From Paenibacillus sp. FSL R10-2734 (lineage in GTDB: Bacteria; Bacillota; Bacilli; Paenibacillales; Paenibacillaceae), in NCBI RefSeq assembly GCF_037963865.1, contig NZ_CP150170.1, positions 2,728,001 to 2,792,000 of the forward strand: a stretch of 64,000 bases of DNA, given 5' to 3'. Of this stretch, positions 33,265 through 41,945 are shown one piece after another; the first letter of the stretch is position 1; every line of letters begins with the position of its first letter. The notes below the pieces were generated by a model. It did not search any database, had not been told where the DNA came from, and was given only the letters and a program-made list of their open reading frames with translations. Position numbers and translations under genes: made by a program.

Positions 33265-33788
33265 CTAAGTGACCTCCTTTGCAATGGAATAATAACTGTA
33301 AAGGATTGAAATAAAAATGCTAAGCCAATAACAGAAGAATAGATCCAGAAATTCAAAGCCACCAGAGTTATGGAAATTACTTTCAAGCCCAGATTCCATT
33401 CTTTAGGAATTTGCGCATTAGCATCAGGATTTGGAGCAAATAAGATCATTACAAGCAAAGAAAAGAGATTAATCCAAACTAAATGGTTATCTATTAGATA
33501 AGTTATATGAGGGATCAGTGAACATATAAATATAGATACAATATTGCAGGACCTTGCGGATTTTAAATGCACACCACCAGAAGACATTCTAAGGAGTATG
33601 AAGCTGAATAAGGCGAAGAATGTTTCCTTTAGCTGTCCAGTGAGCCCGCCAATGCATAACGAGGTTACAATAATTAATAAAGTATTCAGAATAATACTAA
33701 GGGCATAATGCATTATTTCAATGGAATGCGTTTGCTCTGGATTATTTTTCTTAATGACCTCAACAATTCTAAGTGCTAAAAGATTCAT
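33261..33788 (-). CDS. AgrB-family peptide-processing membrane protease
   Basis: A 175-residue polytopic membrane protein of the accessory gene regulator B family. The catalytic pair is visible in SSGGVHLKSARSCN: His and Cys seven residues apart, as in S. aureus AgrB. AgrB cleaves the C-terminal tail of AgrD and closes the ring. The start overlaps the upstream membrane-protein gene by 20 bases, and the end overlaps the agrD-like gene by 4 bases, so the genes are tightly coupled. Confidence 0.92.
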   Translation of the reverse strand: MNLLALRIVEVIKKNNPEQTHSIEIMHYALSIILNTLLIIVTSLCIGGLTGQLKETFFALFSFILLRMSSGGVHLKSARSCNIVSIFICSLIPHITYLIDNHLVWINLFSLLVMILFAPNPDANAQIPKEWNLGLKVISITLVALNFWIYSSVIGLAFLFQSFTVIIPLQRRSLR

Positions 33789-34434
33789 AGTTATTTCGAT
33801 CCTTTTTGTAGGAGAAATAAAGATATCCCCATAATATTATTCCATAGAAAATTGGGATCAAGAAAAAGAAAAAGGATTCAACAAAGTAGGAAAGAGAAGT
33901 AATAATCATTAATGCAGGAAGATTAAGAATGAACATTATTTTTTCGTTGGTCGTTGTTTTGATTTTTACATCGGGTTTATCAGGTACAAAGTCAAATCCA
34001 ATACGTTTATGGCTCACATACATACCAATGCAAATTACTGTTAAAGCTGATAAAAGTTGAAGTATAAAAACATTGATTGAAATATAGTCCAGTAAGGTTA
34101 AAGGCAACTTGGCAATAAATTTTAATAAATAATAAAGACTGGTTTGAATCACCGAGTATGCTTGATAAGCCATCCCCGTCAGTATGGAAGCATAAAAGGG
34201 ATGAATTCGGAATAACAGCCACATTAAGAGAAACATTAGTGCATACTGTGAGAGAATATCTAATTGAAATAGGTGGTAGTTAGTTCGAAGTGAATAGGAG
34301 AAAAAACCCATTACAAAACTTCCGAACACCATCTCCTTATGATAGAGATCAATTTTGAAGATTTTAAAAGCTAAAAAGAAAATGGCATAGGTTTCTAGTC
34401 CTGAAAAAACCATGAAGAAAATAAAATCTAGCAT
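33769..34434 (-). CDS. Polytopic membrane protein, possible signal receptor without kinase domain
   Basis: A 221-residue protein with about six membrane segments, resembling in layout the sensor half of AgrC-like kinases, but it ends after a short charged tail (YKKDRNNYESFST) and has no His kinase or ATPase domain. I chose ATG 34434 because GGGAG lies 7 bases before it; the longer start at 34485 has no ribosome binding site. It is the first gene of the agr-like operon. By analogy with LytTR regulatory systems, in which a membrane protein restrains a LytTR protein, it may sequester the LytTR regulator. This role is an inference. Confidence 0.7.
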   Translation of the reverse strand: MLDFIFFMVFSGLETYAIFFLAFKIFKIDLYHKEMVFGSFVMGFFSYSLRTNYHLFQLDILSQYALMFLLMWLLFRIHPFYASILTGMAYQAYSVIQTSLYYLLKFIAKLPLTLLDYISINVFILQLLSALTVICIGMYVSHKRIGFDFVPDKPDVKIKTTTNEKIMFILNLPALMIITSLSYFVESFFFFLIPIFYGIILWGYLYFSYKKDRNNYESFST

Positions 34435-34569
34435 GCCGACACTCCCGATGACTAGTTTAACAAATCTTAATATTGCAAGTATCATACATTATTAACTAAA
34501 ATACAACTACCAGCACGTGATTTTCCCCCATATTTTTCAAAAATAATTCAATATGTGAGGTGTTTCTGT

Positions 34570-35088
34570 ATGGATCAACGTCCAAAGAGTGATGAGTATT
34601 TGAATGAGCTGTCAAAGTATATCTCTTTAGTTCCGACAGAAGGGGACATTAGTACTATTTTTAGAGAGCAGACGGCTGAAATTTGTACTTTTATTGCGAA
34701 CCTTACGGAAGAACAAGGGGACCATCGTTACGCTCCTGAAAAATGGAGTATTAAGGAAATGGTAGGCCATCTAGCGGATACTGGAAGGATTATGTCTTAT
34801 CGTTTGCTGCGCGTCGCAAGAGGAGATACGACCCCGCTGGCGGGCTTTGAGGAAAAGGACTATGTACTTACCGCGAATTTCAAAGCGCAAACTTTAGAAA
34901 AGCTACTGGCTCATTACAAGCTTGTCCGAGAGTCAACGCAAGCCCTTTTGGATACGCTGCCGCAAGAAGCATGGACTCGTAGGGGGATTGTTAACGAAGG
35001 AACCATCTCCGCGAGAGCAGTGGCCTGCGTAATGATTGGGCATGATCTTCATCATTTGAATATTCTTAAAGAAAGATACCTTGTTTAA
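34570..35088 (+). CDS. DinB family protein
   Basis: A 172-residue four-helix bundle of the DinB/DfrA type. Putative metal-binding histidines are in MVGHLADT near residue 65 and IGHDLHHLN near residue 157. Many members are thiol-dependent transferases using bacillithiol or mycothiol, but the substrate cannot be told. GAGGTG at 34557-34562 points to ATG 34570 rather than GTG 34555. It is transcribed away from the agr-like operon and has its own terminator. Confidence 0.88.
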   Translation: MDQRPKSDEYLNELSKYISLVPTEGDISTIFREQTAEICTFIANLTEEQGDHRYAPEKWSIKEMVGHLADTGRIMSYRLLRVARGDTTPLAGFEEKDYVLTANFKAQTLEKLLAHYKLVRESTQALLDTLPQEAWTRRGIVNEGTISARAVACVMIGHDLHHLNILKERYLV

Positions 35089-35113
35089 GCGAGTAACATT
35101 TCTATTAGTGTAT

Positions 35114-35157
35114 AAAAAAGCATTCCAGAGGCCAACGCGGCTTCGGAATGCTTTTTT
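35114..35157 (+). terminator. Terminator after the DinB-family gene
   Basis: AAAAAAGCATTCC and GGAATGCTTTTTT form the outer stem with a GC-rich inner part. It is symmetrical and can serve transcripts from both sides, including tdk. Confidence 0.9.
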
Positions 35158-35237
35158 AACTTAAAATATATATTTGGGGCCCCCCGCAAAGTACCTGAGT
35201 ACGCATCTAAGCAAAGCTTCACTTTGTGGAGATATTT

Positions 35238-35813
35238 TTATAGCGGAGGATTCTTGTGACATTTACGGCACACCGGATAGTAGGCTTCGTTGCCGCCGAT
35301 TTGGATTTGCTTGCCGCTGTATACAGGCTTACCATTCTCTACTCGTAGAGCCATCGTAGCTTTGCGCTCGCAGAACCAGCAGATCGTCTTCATTTCCTCA
35401 ATTTTATCAGCGTAAATCAGCATATATTTGCTGCCTTCAAATAGCTGGTTCTGAAAATCATTTTTAAGTCCAAACGCCATAACTGGAATGCCCAGTTCAT
35501 CAACGATCCGTACGAGCTGGAGAATGCAGTCCTTGCTTAGAAATTGACATTCATCAATAAGTACACAGTGTGGTTTGGGCTTATTGCTGCTGACGATGTT
35601 ATAAATATCTGTATTCTCGTCAACGGGTATTGCTTGTTTTCGCAGCCCGATGCGGGAGGATATAAAACCAACTTCGTCCCGATTGTCTATGGATGGAGTG
35701 AAAATGAGCACCGATTTCCCTTGCTCTTCATAATTATGCGCAACCTTGAGTATCTCAATAGATTTACCGCTGTTCATTGCTCCGTATTTGAAAAACAATT
35801 GTGCCACTTCCAT
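35238..35813 (-). CDS. tdk: Thymidine kinase
   Basis: A 191-residue type II thymidine kinase. Walker A is YGAMNSGKS near residue 15, and the Walker B-like DECQFL lies near residue 88. The structural zinc site uses CWFC and CRKC. It phosphorylates thymidine with ATP for DNA precursor salvage. It is monocistronic on the minus strand, with GATAGATGG before the ATG. The C-terminus is complete (HKNPPL). Confidence 0.95.
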   Translation of the reverse strand: MEVAQLFFKYGAMNSGKSIEILKVAHNYEEQGKSVLIFTPSIDNRDEVGFISSRIGLRKQAIPVDENTDIYNIVSSNKPKPHCVLIDECQFLSKDCILQLVRIVDELGIPVMAFGLKNDFQNQLFEGSKYMLIYADKIEEMKTICWFCERKATMALRVENGKPVYSGKQIQIGGNEAYYPVCRKCHKNPPL

Positions 35814-35964
35814 CTATCCTTTCGTTAAGCCAATAATCTGATCGTAAAAATGCGACCTTATTAGAGTATCATATTCGTGACATCTGTATCCAGTGAAAAC
35901 ATTGCGATAGAATTGAATGTGGTATGATAAAAGGAATCAAGTGATTGGAAAGGAAGTAATTAGT

Positions 35965-36174
35965 GTGACTGAAAAAATAGAAGAATACAAGGAACGGATA
36001 GCCCTGATTCAGCAGAATGAAAATCTGTCTAGCGAGGCTGAGACTTTGCTGGAAGAGATGATGGCAGATTTGGTGGAATTGAATCGAAGCAATAAAGCGC
36101 TGCGGCGGGCGATTATGAAAACTGGGCAGGCCTCCACGATGTCGACTCGTTTAAGGGATGCACTGTACGAATAG
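35965..36174 (+). CDS. Small coiled-coil protein, 69 residues
   Basis: An unrecognised small acidic protein, almost entirely helical (EEYKERIALIQQNENLSSE, then LEEMMADLVELNRSNKALRR). GTG 35965 is preceded by GGAAAGGAAG about 8 bases upstream, which favours it over the 35917 start. It lies 17 bases before the ABC exporter pair and may be cotranscribed with it. Confidence 0.7.
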   Translation: MTEKIEEYKERIALIQQNENLSSEAETLLEEMMADLVELNRSNKALRRAIMKTGQASTMSTRLRDALYE

Positions 36175-36191
36175 AAAAAGAGGGTATGCAA

Positions 36192-37925
36192 ATGAGTTTG
36201 ATTTTCTCTTTTCTCAAAAAATATAAGGTCGCGGCAATTGCTGCCCTAGTGATGATGTTTATTGAACTAACGGTGGAATTGTCACAGCCTTTACTCATTT
36301 CCAAAATTATTGATCAAGGCATTAAAGAACAAAATTCCTCTGTGGTTTGGCTCTGGGGCGGTGTATTGATCGGCAGTGCGGTAGTCGCGTTTATAGCCGG
36401 GGTACTAAGTTCTTTTTTTGCTGCCCATGCAAGTCAAAGCTTTGCGTTCGATCTAAGGGACAAATTATATGCAAAGGTACAATCCTTTACCTATGAGGTG
36501 TTTAATCGGTTTGCTACTTCATCGCTGATCACGCGTCTGACCGGCGATGTGTCGCAGCTGCAGGACACTATATTTATGAGCCTTCGCTTTATGACACGAG
36601 TACCGCTAGTTGTGGTGGGCAGTGTGATTATGGCATTGGTCGTTCATGTGAAGCTGGGATTATTTTTAACTGTAGCCCTACCTTTACTAATTCTCTTCCT
36701 CTATTTCATCATGAGAAAAGCATCTTTGTTATTTCGCAAGGTACAAAATCGGCTCGACGGTGTGAATGGTGTAATTCAGGAGAATCTTACGGGCATTCGC
36801 TTAATCCGAGTGTTCGTGCGTATGGGACATGAGATTGGGCGCTTCACGGTATTTAGCGGGAATTTGATGAGATCTACGGTATCTGCGCTACGTTTGACGG
36901 AGACGACGATGCCTTTTGTAATGCTTATTGTGAATGCAGCGATTATGTCGATCCTATGGTTTGGACGGATTGAGATTGCAAACGGGGATGCCACTTTAGG
37001 TGAAACCGTTGCAGTTATTAATTACTCTTTACGGACCATTGGAGCGTTGTCTGCTATATCTGGCCTTGTTGTAACCTTTTCCCGTGCACGTGCCTCATCT
37101 CAGCGTATTACAGAAGTGATGGAAGCTGGAGCTGGGATTCGTGAAGGAGGGACTTTACAAGGTGAGCCTATTCAAGGCAAAGTTAAATTTGAAGGCGTTT
37201 GCTTCAAGTACCCTAACAGTGATATCTCTGTCCTGGAGGACATTACTTTTGAAGTTTCTGCTGGTGAACGAGTAGCGATTATGGGAGCAACCGGATCAGG
37301 GAAGTCTTCTCTTGTCGGTCTAATCCCGCGTTTATATGAAGAGACAGATGGCAGTATTTTTATTGACGGTGAAAAGAGTACCGATATCGATATTTCCAGA
37401 CTGCGACGAGCGATTGGTTATGTGCCTCAGGAATTGCAGCTCTTCAGCGGATCTATTCGCGATAATATCACATGGGGCAATGAACACGCCACACTGGAAC
37501 AAATCGAGCAAGCGGCAGCTGCCGCACAAATTCACACAACAGTGATGGATTTGCCCAAAGGTTATGACACGATGCTGGGTCAGCGAGGGGTTAATCTGTC
37601 TGGTGGTCAAAAGCAACGATTAACGATTGCTCGGGCACTTGTAAGAAAGCCAGCAATTTTGATCCTTGATGACAGCACCAGTGCGCTTGATGCGGTTACG
37701 GAAGGGCGCTTGCTGGAGGCACTGAAAGACATATCCTGCACAACCTTCCTGATTACCCAAAAAATCAGTTCAACGGCATCTGCCGATCTGATCCTGCTGC
37801 TGGACGAAGGGCGCTTAATCGGCAAAGGCTCACATAAGGAGCTAATGGCAAGCTCTGAGCTGTATCGAACAATTTATGAATCACAGGTAGAGGAGGCGAA
37901 GCAGCATGTTCAAAGCATTACTTGA
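36192..37925 (+). CDS. Multidrug ABC exporter subunit, YheI/BmrC type
   Basis: A 577-residue half-transporter with six membrane segments and a C-terminal ATPase domain. Walker A is GATGSGKSS, signature LSGGQKQRL. Walker B ends in ILDDS, with Asp in place of the catalytic Glu, and the switch residue is Gln in ITQKIS instead of His. These are the marks of the non-catalytic half of heterodimeric exporters such as BmrCD. GAGGG at 36180-36184 fits ATG 36192 better than ATG 36186. It overlaps its partner by 20 bases. Confidence 0.92.
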   Translation: MSLIFSFLKKYKVAAIAALVMMFIELTVELSQPLLISKIIDQGIKEQNSSVVWLWGGVLIGSAVVAFIAGVLSSFFAAHASQSFAFDLRDKLYAKVQSFTYEVFNRFATSSLITRLTGDVSQLQDTIFMSLRFMTRVPLVVVGSVIMALVVHVKLGLFLTVALPLLILFLYFIMRKASLLFRKVQNRLDGVNGVIQENLTGIRLIRVFVRMGHEIGRFTVFSGNLMRSTVSALRLTETTMPFVMLIVNAAIMSILWFGRIEIANGDATLGETVAVINYSLRTIGALSAISGLVVTFSRARASSQRITEVMEAGAGIREGGTLQGEPIQGKVKFEGVCFKYPNSDISVLEDITFEVSAGERVAIMGATGSGKSSLVGLIPRLYEETDGSIFIDGEKSTDIDISRLRRAIGYVPQELQLFSGSIRDNITWGNEHATLEQIEQAAAAAQIHTTVMDLPKGYDTMLGQRGVNLSGGQKQRLTIARALVRKPAILILDDSTSALDAVTEGRLLEALKDISCTTFLITQKISSTASADLILLLDEGRLIGKGSHKELMASSELYRTIYESQVEEAKQHVQSIT

Positions 37926-39765
37926 ACCCTTTCGTCACCCTAAACCCGTAATTGAGCTTGGAGCAGGAAGAAGCCTTGGTTCAGCTGCTGGAGGGAAGCC
38001 AAAAGCAAAGGCGAAGGACTGGGCTGGCACACTGATGCGGATATGGAGCTATCTTGCCGAGCGTAAAGCTAAGCTATTTCTCGTTCTGTTAATGGTAGTC
38101 TTCAGCTCGGCTTTAGCACTGCTCGGACCTTATATGATTGGTAAAGCCGTGGATGATTATCTGGAAGGCACAGGCGGACGATCGTGGACGATTTTTCTGA
38201 TCAGCCTAGCTAGTGTGTATATCTTCTATTCTTTAACTTCTTGGCTGCAAAATATATGGATGATCGAAATCGCTCAGGAGACCGTGTTTCGGATGCGCAC
38301 AGAGTTGTTTTCCCATCTGCATCGTTTGCCTATCTCATTTTTTAACCGGAGACAGCAGGGCGAAATAATGAGTCGGCTTACCAATGATATTGAGAACGTT
38401 AGCTCTACGCTGAATAGCTCTGCCATTCAGATCTTTTCCAGTGTTTTGACGTTGCTCGGAACGGTTGGTGTAATGCTGTGGCTCAGTCCTCTTCTGACAC
38501 TGCTCACGTTCATGGTAGTGCCCTTAATGTTATTTGGTATGCGCTGGATTACTCGGCGTACGGGTCCGCTTTTTAAAGAACGTCAACGCAATGTAGGTGA
38601 GTTAAACGGTTATATTGAAGAGACGTTATCCGGACAACGGATTATTAAGGCTTTTTCACAAGAGGAGCGGGTCATCACTGGCTTTCATGAGCGCAACGAG
38701 CGAATTATGCTCTCTGGATATTGGGCACAGTCGATTTCTGGCTTCATTCCTAAGCTGATGAATGGACTTAATAATCTGAGCTTTGCTATTGTTGCTGGAG
38801 TCGGTGGTTTGCTAGCGATTCGCGGGGCGATTACGGTCGGAGTGATTATCGTATTTGTTGAATACACGCGTCAATTTACTCGTCCGCTTAATGATTTAGC
38901 GAATCAGTGGAATACGCTGCTGTCGGCGGTTGCGGGAGCGGAAAGAGTATTTGAAGTGCTGGACGAAGAGACGGAAGCGAAAGATGAAGGTGCAGCCACT
39001 TCGCTTGATAAAGTTGAGGGTGCGGTGAAGTTCGAAAATGTATCTTTTTCATACGACGGAGGATCTAACACGCTGCATGATATTAGCTTTGAAGCGAAGC
39101 CTGGCGAAATGATCGCCTTAGTGGGACCTACCGGTGCCGGCAAAACAACACTTATCGGGCTGTTATCCCGTTTCTATGATCCTAATCAGGGTAAGATTAC
39201 GCTGGATGGCTTAGATGTCACTTCGATTCGGCGTGAAAGCCTGAGGAGCCATATGGCGTTTGTATTGCAGGATTCTTTTTTGTTCAAGGGCAGCATCCGC
39301 GATAATATTCGTTACGGGAGACTGGATGCTACCGATGAAGAGGTCGAAGCGGCGGCCAAGCTGGCTAACGCTCATTCTTTTATTATCCGCATGCCTGAGG
39401 GATATGATCGGATGCTCTCAGCAGATGGAAGCGGCATAAGCCAAGGACAGAAGCAATTGCTATCCATTGCAAGGGCCATTCTTGCCAACCCTTCCATGCT
39501 TGTCCTTGATGAAGCGACTAGCAGTATCGATACAGTGACTGAAATCAAGATCCAGGAGGGACTTCAGGCGCTGATGAAGGGACGGACCAGCTTCGTAATT
39601 GCCCATAGATTAGGTACTATCCGCGCAGCTGACCGAATTCTTGTTCTTCAAGGGGGCAGATTATTGCAGCAGGGCTCTCATGAGGCGTTGTTGAAGCAAG
39701 GAGGCCTGTACAGCGAGTTGGTGCAGGGTGGCCGGAGAGCGGCGCTTGATAAAGCTGACCATTAA
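37906..39765 (+). CDS. Multidrug ABC exporter subunit, YheH/BmrD type
   Basis: A 619-residue half-transporter with a longer N-terminal cytoplasmic extension (about 45 residues), six membrane segments and an ATPase domain. Walker A is GPTGAGKTT, Walker B LVLDEATSS with the catalytic Glu, and the switch His is in VIAHRLGTI. Its signature is degenerate (ISQGQKQL instead of LSGGQ). Together with the preceding subunit it gives one normal and one defective ATP site, as in BmrCD. It probably exports drugs or lipids; the substrate is unknown. Confidence 0.93.
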   Translation: MFKALLEPFRHPKPVIELGAGRSLGSAAGGKPKAKAKDWAGTLMRIWSYLAERKAKLFLVLLMVVFSSALALLGPYMIGKAVDDYLEGTGGRSWTIFLISLASVYIFYSLTSWLQNIWMIEIAQETVFRMRTELFSHLHRLPISFFNRRQQGEIMSRLTNDIENVSSTLNSSAIQIFSSVLTLLGTVGVMLWLSPLLTLLTFMVVPLMLFGMRWITRRTGPLFKERQRNVGELNGYIEETLSGQRIIKAFSQEERVITGFHERNERIMLSGYWAQSISGFIPKLMNGLNNLSFAIVAGVGGLLAIRGAITVGVIIVFVEYTRQFTRPLNDLANQWNTLLSAVAGAERVFEVLDEETEAKDEGAATSLDKVEGAVKFENVSFSYDGGSNTLHDISFEAKPGEMIALVGPTGAGKTTLIGLLSRFYDPNQGKITLDGLDVTSIRRESLRSHMAFVLQDSFLFKGSIRDNIRYGRLDATDEEVEAAAKLANAHSFIIRMPEGYDRMLSADGSGISQGQKQLLSIARAILANPSMLVLDEATSSIDTVTEIKIQEGLQALMKGRTSFVIAHRLGTIRAADRILVLQGGRLLQQGSHEALLKQGGLYSELVQGGRRAALDKADH

Positions 39766-39776
39766 GCTGTGCATAA

Positions 39777-39831
39777 AAAGGCGAGAGTTTTCACGGAGTC
39801 GCAAGTTGCGTCTCTGAAAACTCTCGCCTTT
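39777..39831 (+). terminator. Terminator after the ABC exporter pair
   Basis: AAAGGCGAGAGTTTTCA and TGAAAACTCTCGCCTTT form a 17-bp stem with an additional inner GTCGCAAGTTGCG structure. Confidence 0.9.
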
Positions 39832-39919
39832 ATGTATTGTGTGGGTATTAGATTTCGATTTAACCTTTTATGAGCTGAATTCCATTGTACAAAGTACAAT
39901 GAGGGGGTGATTTAGCAGC

Positions 39920-40225
39920 TTAGGAGATCGTTTCCTGCGCTGCAGCTTGTTTCGCTTTTTGCTTCTCCTTGAACCGAGGGCCAACATAATTGCGTTTGCG
40001 ATCTCTTGTTAGAATCCATCCGCCAAGGAAGGTCATACCAGCTGCAAAAAGTAACAGTCCACCACCGAAATGCAGCCAAGCGAAATCCGGCACGACGGTG
40101 TCGTCGCCATGCATGGATATGTAATTAAAAATATCGTCTTTCATCATTAAGAAGCCCTTCATTGCAATTAAACCAGGAAACACAAGAATAAGGATGGCAA
40201 TGAAGCGTGAAATTAACAGTTTCAT
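39920..40225 (-). CDS. yqzF: DUF2627 membrane protein (YqzF)
   Basis: A 101-residue protein with two membrane segments (about residues 6-25 and 50-70) and a basic C-terminus. The family DUF2627 lies beside the bkd operon in Bacillus, as here, where it is divergent from lpdV. The block FAWLHFGGGLLLFAAG is typical. Its role is unknown. A TTGTACAAAGTACAAT palindrome lies just downstream at 39884-39899. Confidence 0.88.
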   Translation of the reverse strand: MKLLISRFIAILILVFPGLIAMKGFLMMKDDIFNYISMHGDDTVVPDFAWLHFGGGLLLFAAGMTFLGGWILTRDRKRNYVGPRFKEKQKAKQAAAQETIS

Positions 40226-40317
40226 AAGTGTCTCCTACCCCTCTTAACCCATTGGATTCATCCATATGATAACGCTTTAGTAAGAAAAAGTCCATTTGGA
40301 TATGACGTTTATAAGTT

Positions 40318-40345
40318 TTGTAATACTCTGAAAAGAGAGTACAAT
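40318..40345 (+). promoter_or_regulatory. Sigma-A-like promoter for lpdV and the bkd genes
   Basis: TTGTAA (40318-40323) and TACAAT (40340-40345) with a 16-base spacer lie 48 bases before lpdV. I saw no -24/-12 (TGGCAC-N5-TTGCA) sigma-54 promoter of the sort that drives bkd in B. subtilis, and no bkdR gene is nearby. Confidence 0.55.
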
Positions 40346-40392
40346 ATACATTGTAAAATGAACTTACGTGTAATGACTGGAGGATACATATC

Positions 40393-41814
40393 ATGACAAT
40401 TTCATGTGACGTGGCCATACTTGGCGGAGGAACCGGGGGATATGTGGCGGCCATTCGCGCTGCACAGCTTGGAAAGTCCGTCGTCGTCATCGAGATGGAC
40501 AAACTGGGAGGAACCTGCCTGCACCGTGGCTGCATTCCAAGCAAATCGCTACTCCGAAGCGCTGAGGTATATGCTGAAATCAATGAGAGCGAGAGCTATG
40601 GCATTGAGACAAGCGGTGTACAACTTGTATTCCCAAAAGTACAAAAGCGCAAGGAAGCGGTAGTTGAACAACTTCATCAGGGCGTACAATATTTGATGCG
40701 CAAAAATAAAATACAAGTTATAAAAGGGAAGGGACGCGTGACTGGTCCTTCTATTTTTTCCCCGCGCAGTGGTGCTGTAGCTGTTGAACTAGAAGATGGT
40801 GAAATGGAAACAGTAGTCTCTAGCCATCTTATTATTGCTACTGGATCTCGTCCTCGTGTATTACCTGGTTTGGTGCCAGACGGGAAAGCTATTCTTAGCA
40901 GTGATGAAGCACTCACGCTTGAAGAGTTACCCTCTTCCATCATTATTGTTGGTGGCGGAGTAATTGGTGTGGAATGGGCCTCTATGCTGGCTGATTTCGG
41001 AGTCCAGGTTACGGTGGTGGAAGCTGCAGGTCAGTTGCTGCCACAAGAGGATGAAGAGGTAGCTAAAGAACTGCAACGCTTATTGAAAAAACGTGGCGTT
41101 AAAGTATTGACTGAAACTACAGTGGAAGCTGCAAGCTGCAAGGTAACGGAGGATGGAATTTCAATCGATGCCCGTAAGGGAGAGCAGACTCAAAGCCTAT
41201 CCGCAGAAAAGCTGCTTATCTCCGTAGGTAGAGTAGCCAATATCGAGAATATTGGTCTGGAAAACACAGATATTCGCTTTGATAAAGGAATTATTTCTGT
41301 AAATGCTAATATGCAGACGGCTGAGCCACATATTTATGCGATTGGCGACTGTATCGGTGGACTTCAACTAGCTCATGCGGCCAGTCATGAAGGCATTAGG
41401 GCGGTTAATCATCTTTCCGGGGAGAAGCTTCATCCTTATCATACACATCTTGTACCGCGTTGTGTCTATACACGTCCAGAAGTAGCGAGTGTGGGTCACA
41501 CTGAGAAGGAAGCTAAAGCATCGGGACATGATGTTGTGACTGGCAAATACCCCTTCTCGGCCATTGGCAAGGCGATTGTATACGGCCAGAAGGACGGGTT
41601 TGTTAAAGTTGTAGCGGATCGGAGCAGTGGAGATATTCTTGGTGTGCAAATGATTGGGCCACATGTTACGGATCTAATTGGGGAAGCAGCACTGGCTCAA
41701 CTGCTGGATGCAACACCTTGGGAGATTGGTGAAGCCATTCATGCTCACCCTACACTTTCGGAGATCATCGGAGAAGCAATGTTAGCTGTAGATGGAAAAT
41801 CTATAGGGATTTAG
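40393..41814 (+). CDS. lpdV: Dihydrolipoyl dehydrogenase, E3 of the branched-chain 2-oxoacid dehydrogenase complex
   Basis: A 473-residue flavoprotein. The FAD loop is ILGGGTGGY near residue 10, the redox disulfide GGTCLHRGCIPS near residue 41, the NAD loop VGGGVIGVEWAS, the second FAD motif AIGDCIGG and the catalytic HAHPTLSE near the end. It reoxidises the dihydrolipoyl group of the E2 subunit and makes NADH. GGAGG lies 9 bases upstream. It heads the bkd cluster. Confidence 0.95.
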   Translation: MTISCDVAILGGGTGGYVAAIRAAQLGKSVVVIEMDKLGGTCLHRGCIPSKSLLRSAEVYAEINESESYGIETSGVQLVFPKVQKRKEAVVEQLHQGVQYLMRKNKIQVIKGKGRVTGPSIFSPRSGAVAVELEDGEMETVVSSHLIIATGSRPRVLPGLVPDGKAILSSDEALTLEELPSSIIIVGGGVIGVEWASMLADFGVQVTVVEAAGQLLPQEDEEVAKELQRLLKKRGVKVLTETTVEAASCKVTEDGISIDARKGEQTQSLSAEKLLISVGRVANIENIGLENTDIRFDKGIISVNANMQTAEPHIYAIGDCIGGLQLAHAASHEGIRAVNHLSGEKLHPYHTHLVPRCVYTRPEVASVGHTEKEAKASGHDVVTGKYPFSAIGKAIVYGQKDGFVKVVADRSSGDILGVQMIGPHVTDLIGEAALAQLLDATPWEIGEAIHAHPTLSEIIGEAMLAVDGKSIGI

Positions 41815-41856
41815 CTTTTCTTTTTGGGTGGAAAGGGATTATAATAAACTCAAGCC

Positions 41857-41915
41857 AAGTCTTAGTACCAGGTTTTAAGATCAGGATACAATTGGTCTTA
41901 AATCCTGTAAGACTT
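41857..41915 (+). other. Long hairpin between lpdV and bkdAA
   Basis: AAGTCTTA (41857-41864), CCAGG and TTTAAGA pair with TCTTAAA, CCTG and TAAGACTT (41908-41915) around a 15-base loop. There is no T tract after it, so it is not a typical terminator. It may stabilise or separate the lpdV and bkdAA parts of the transcript, or act as a partial barrier. Confidence 0.6.
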
Positions 41916-41945
41916 CAGGCTTTATGAATAAGGAGGTATCTCTTT

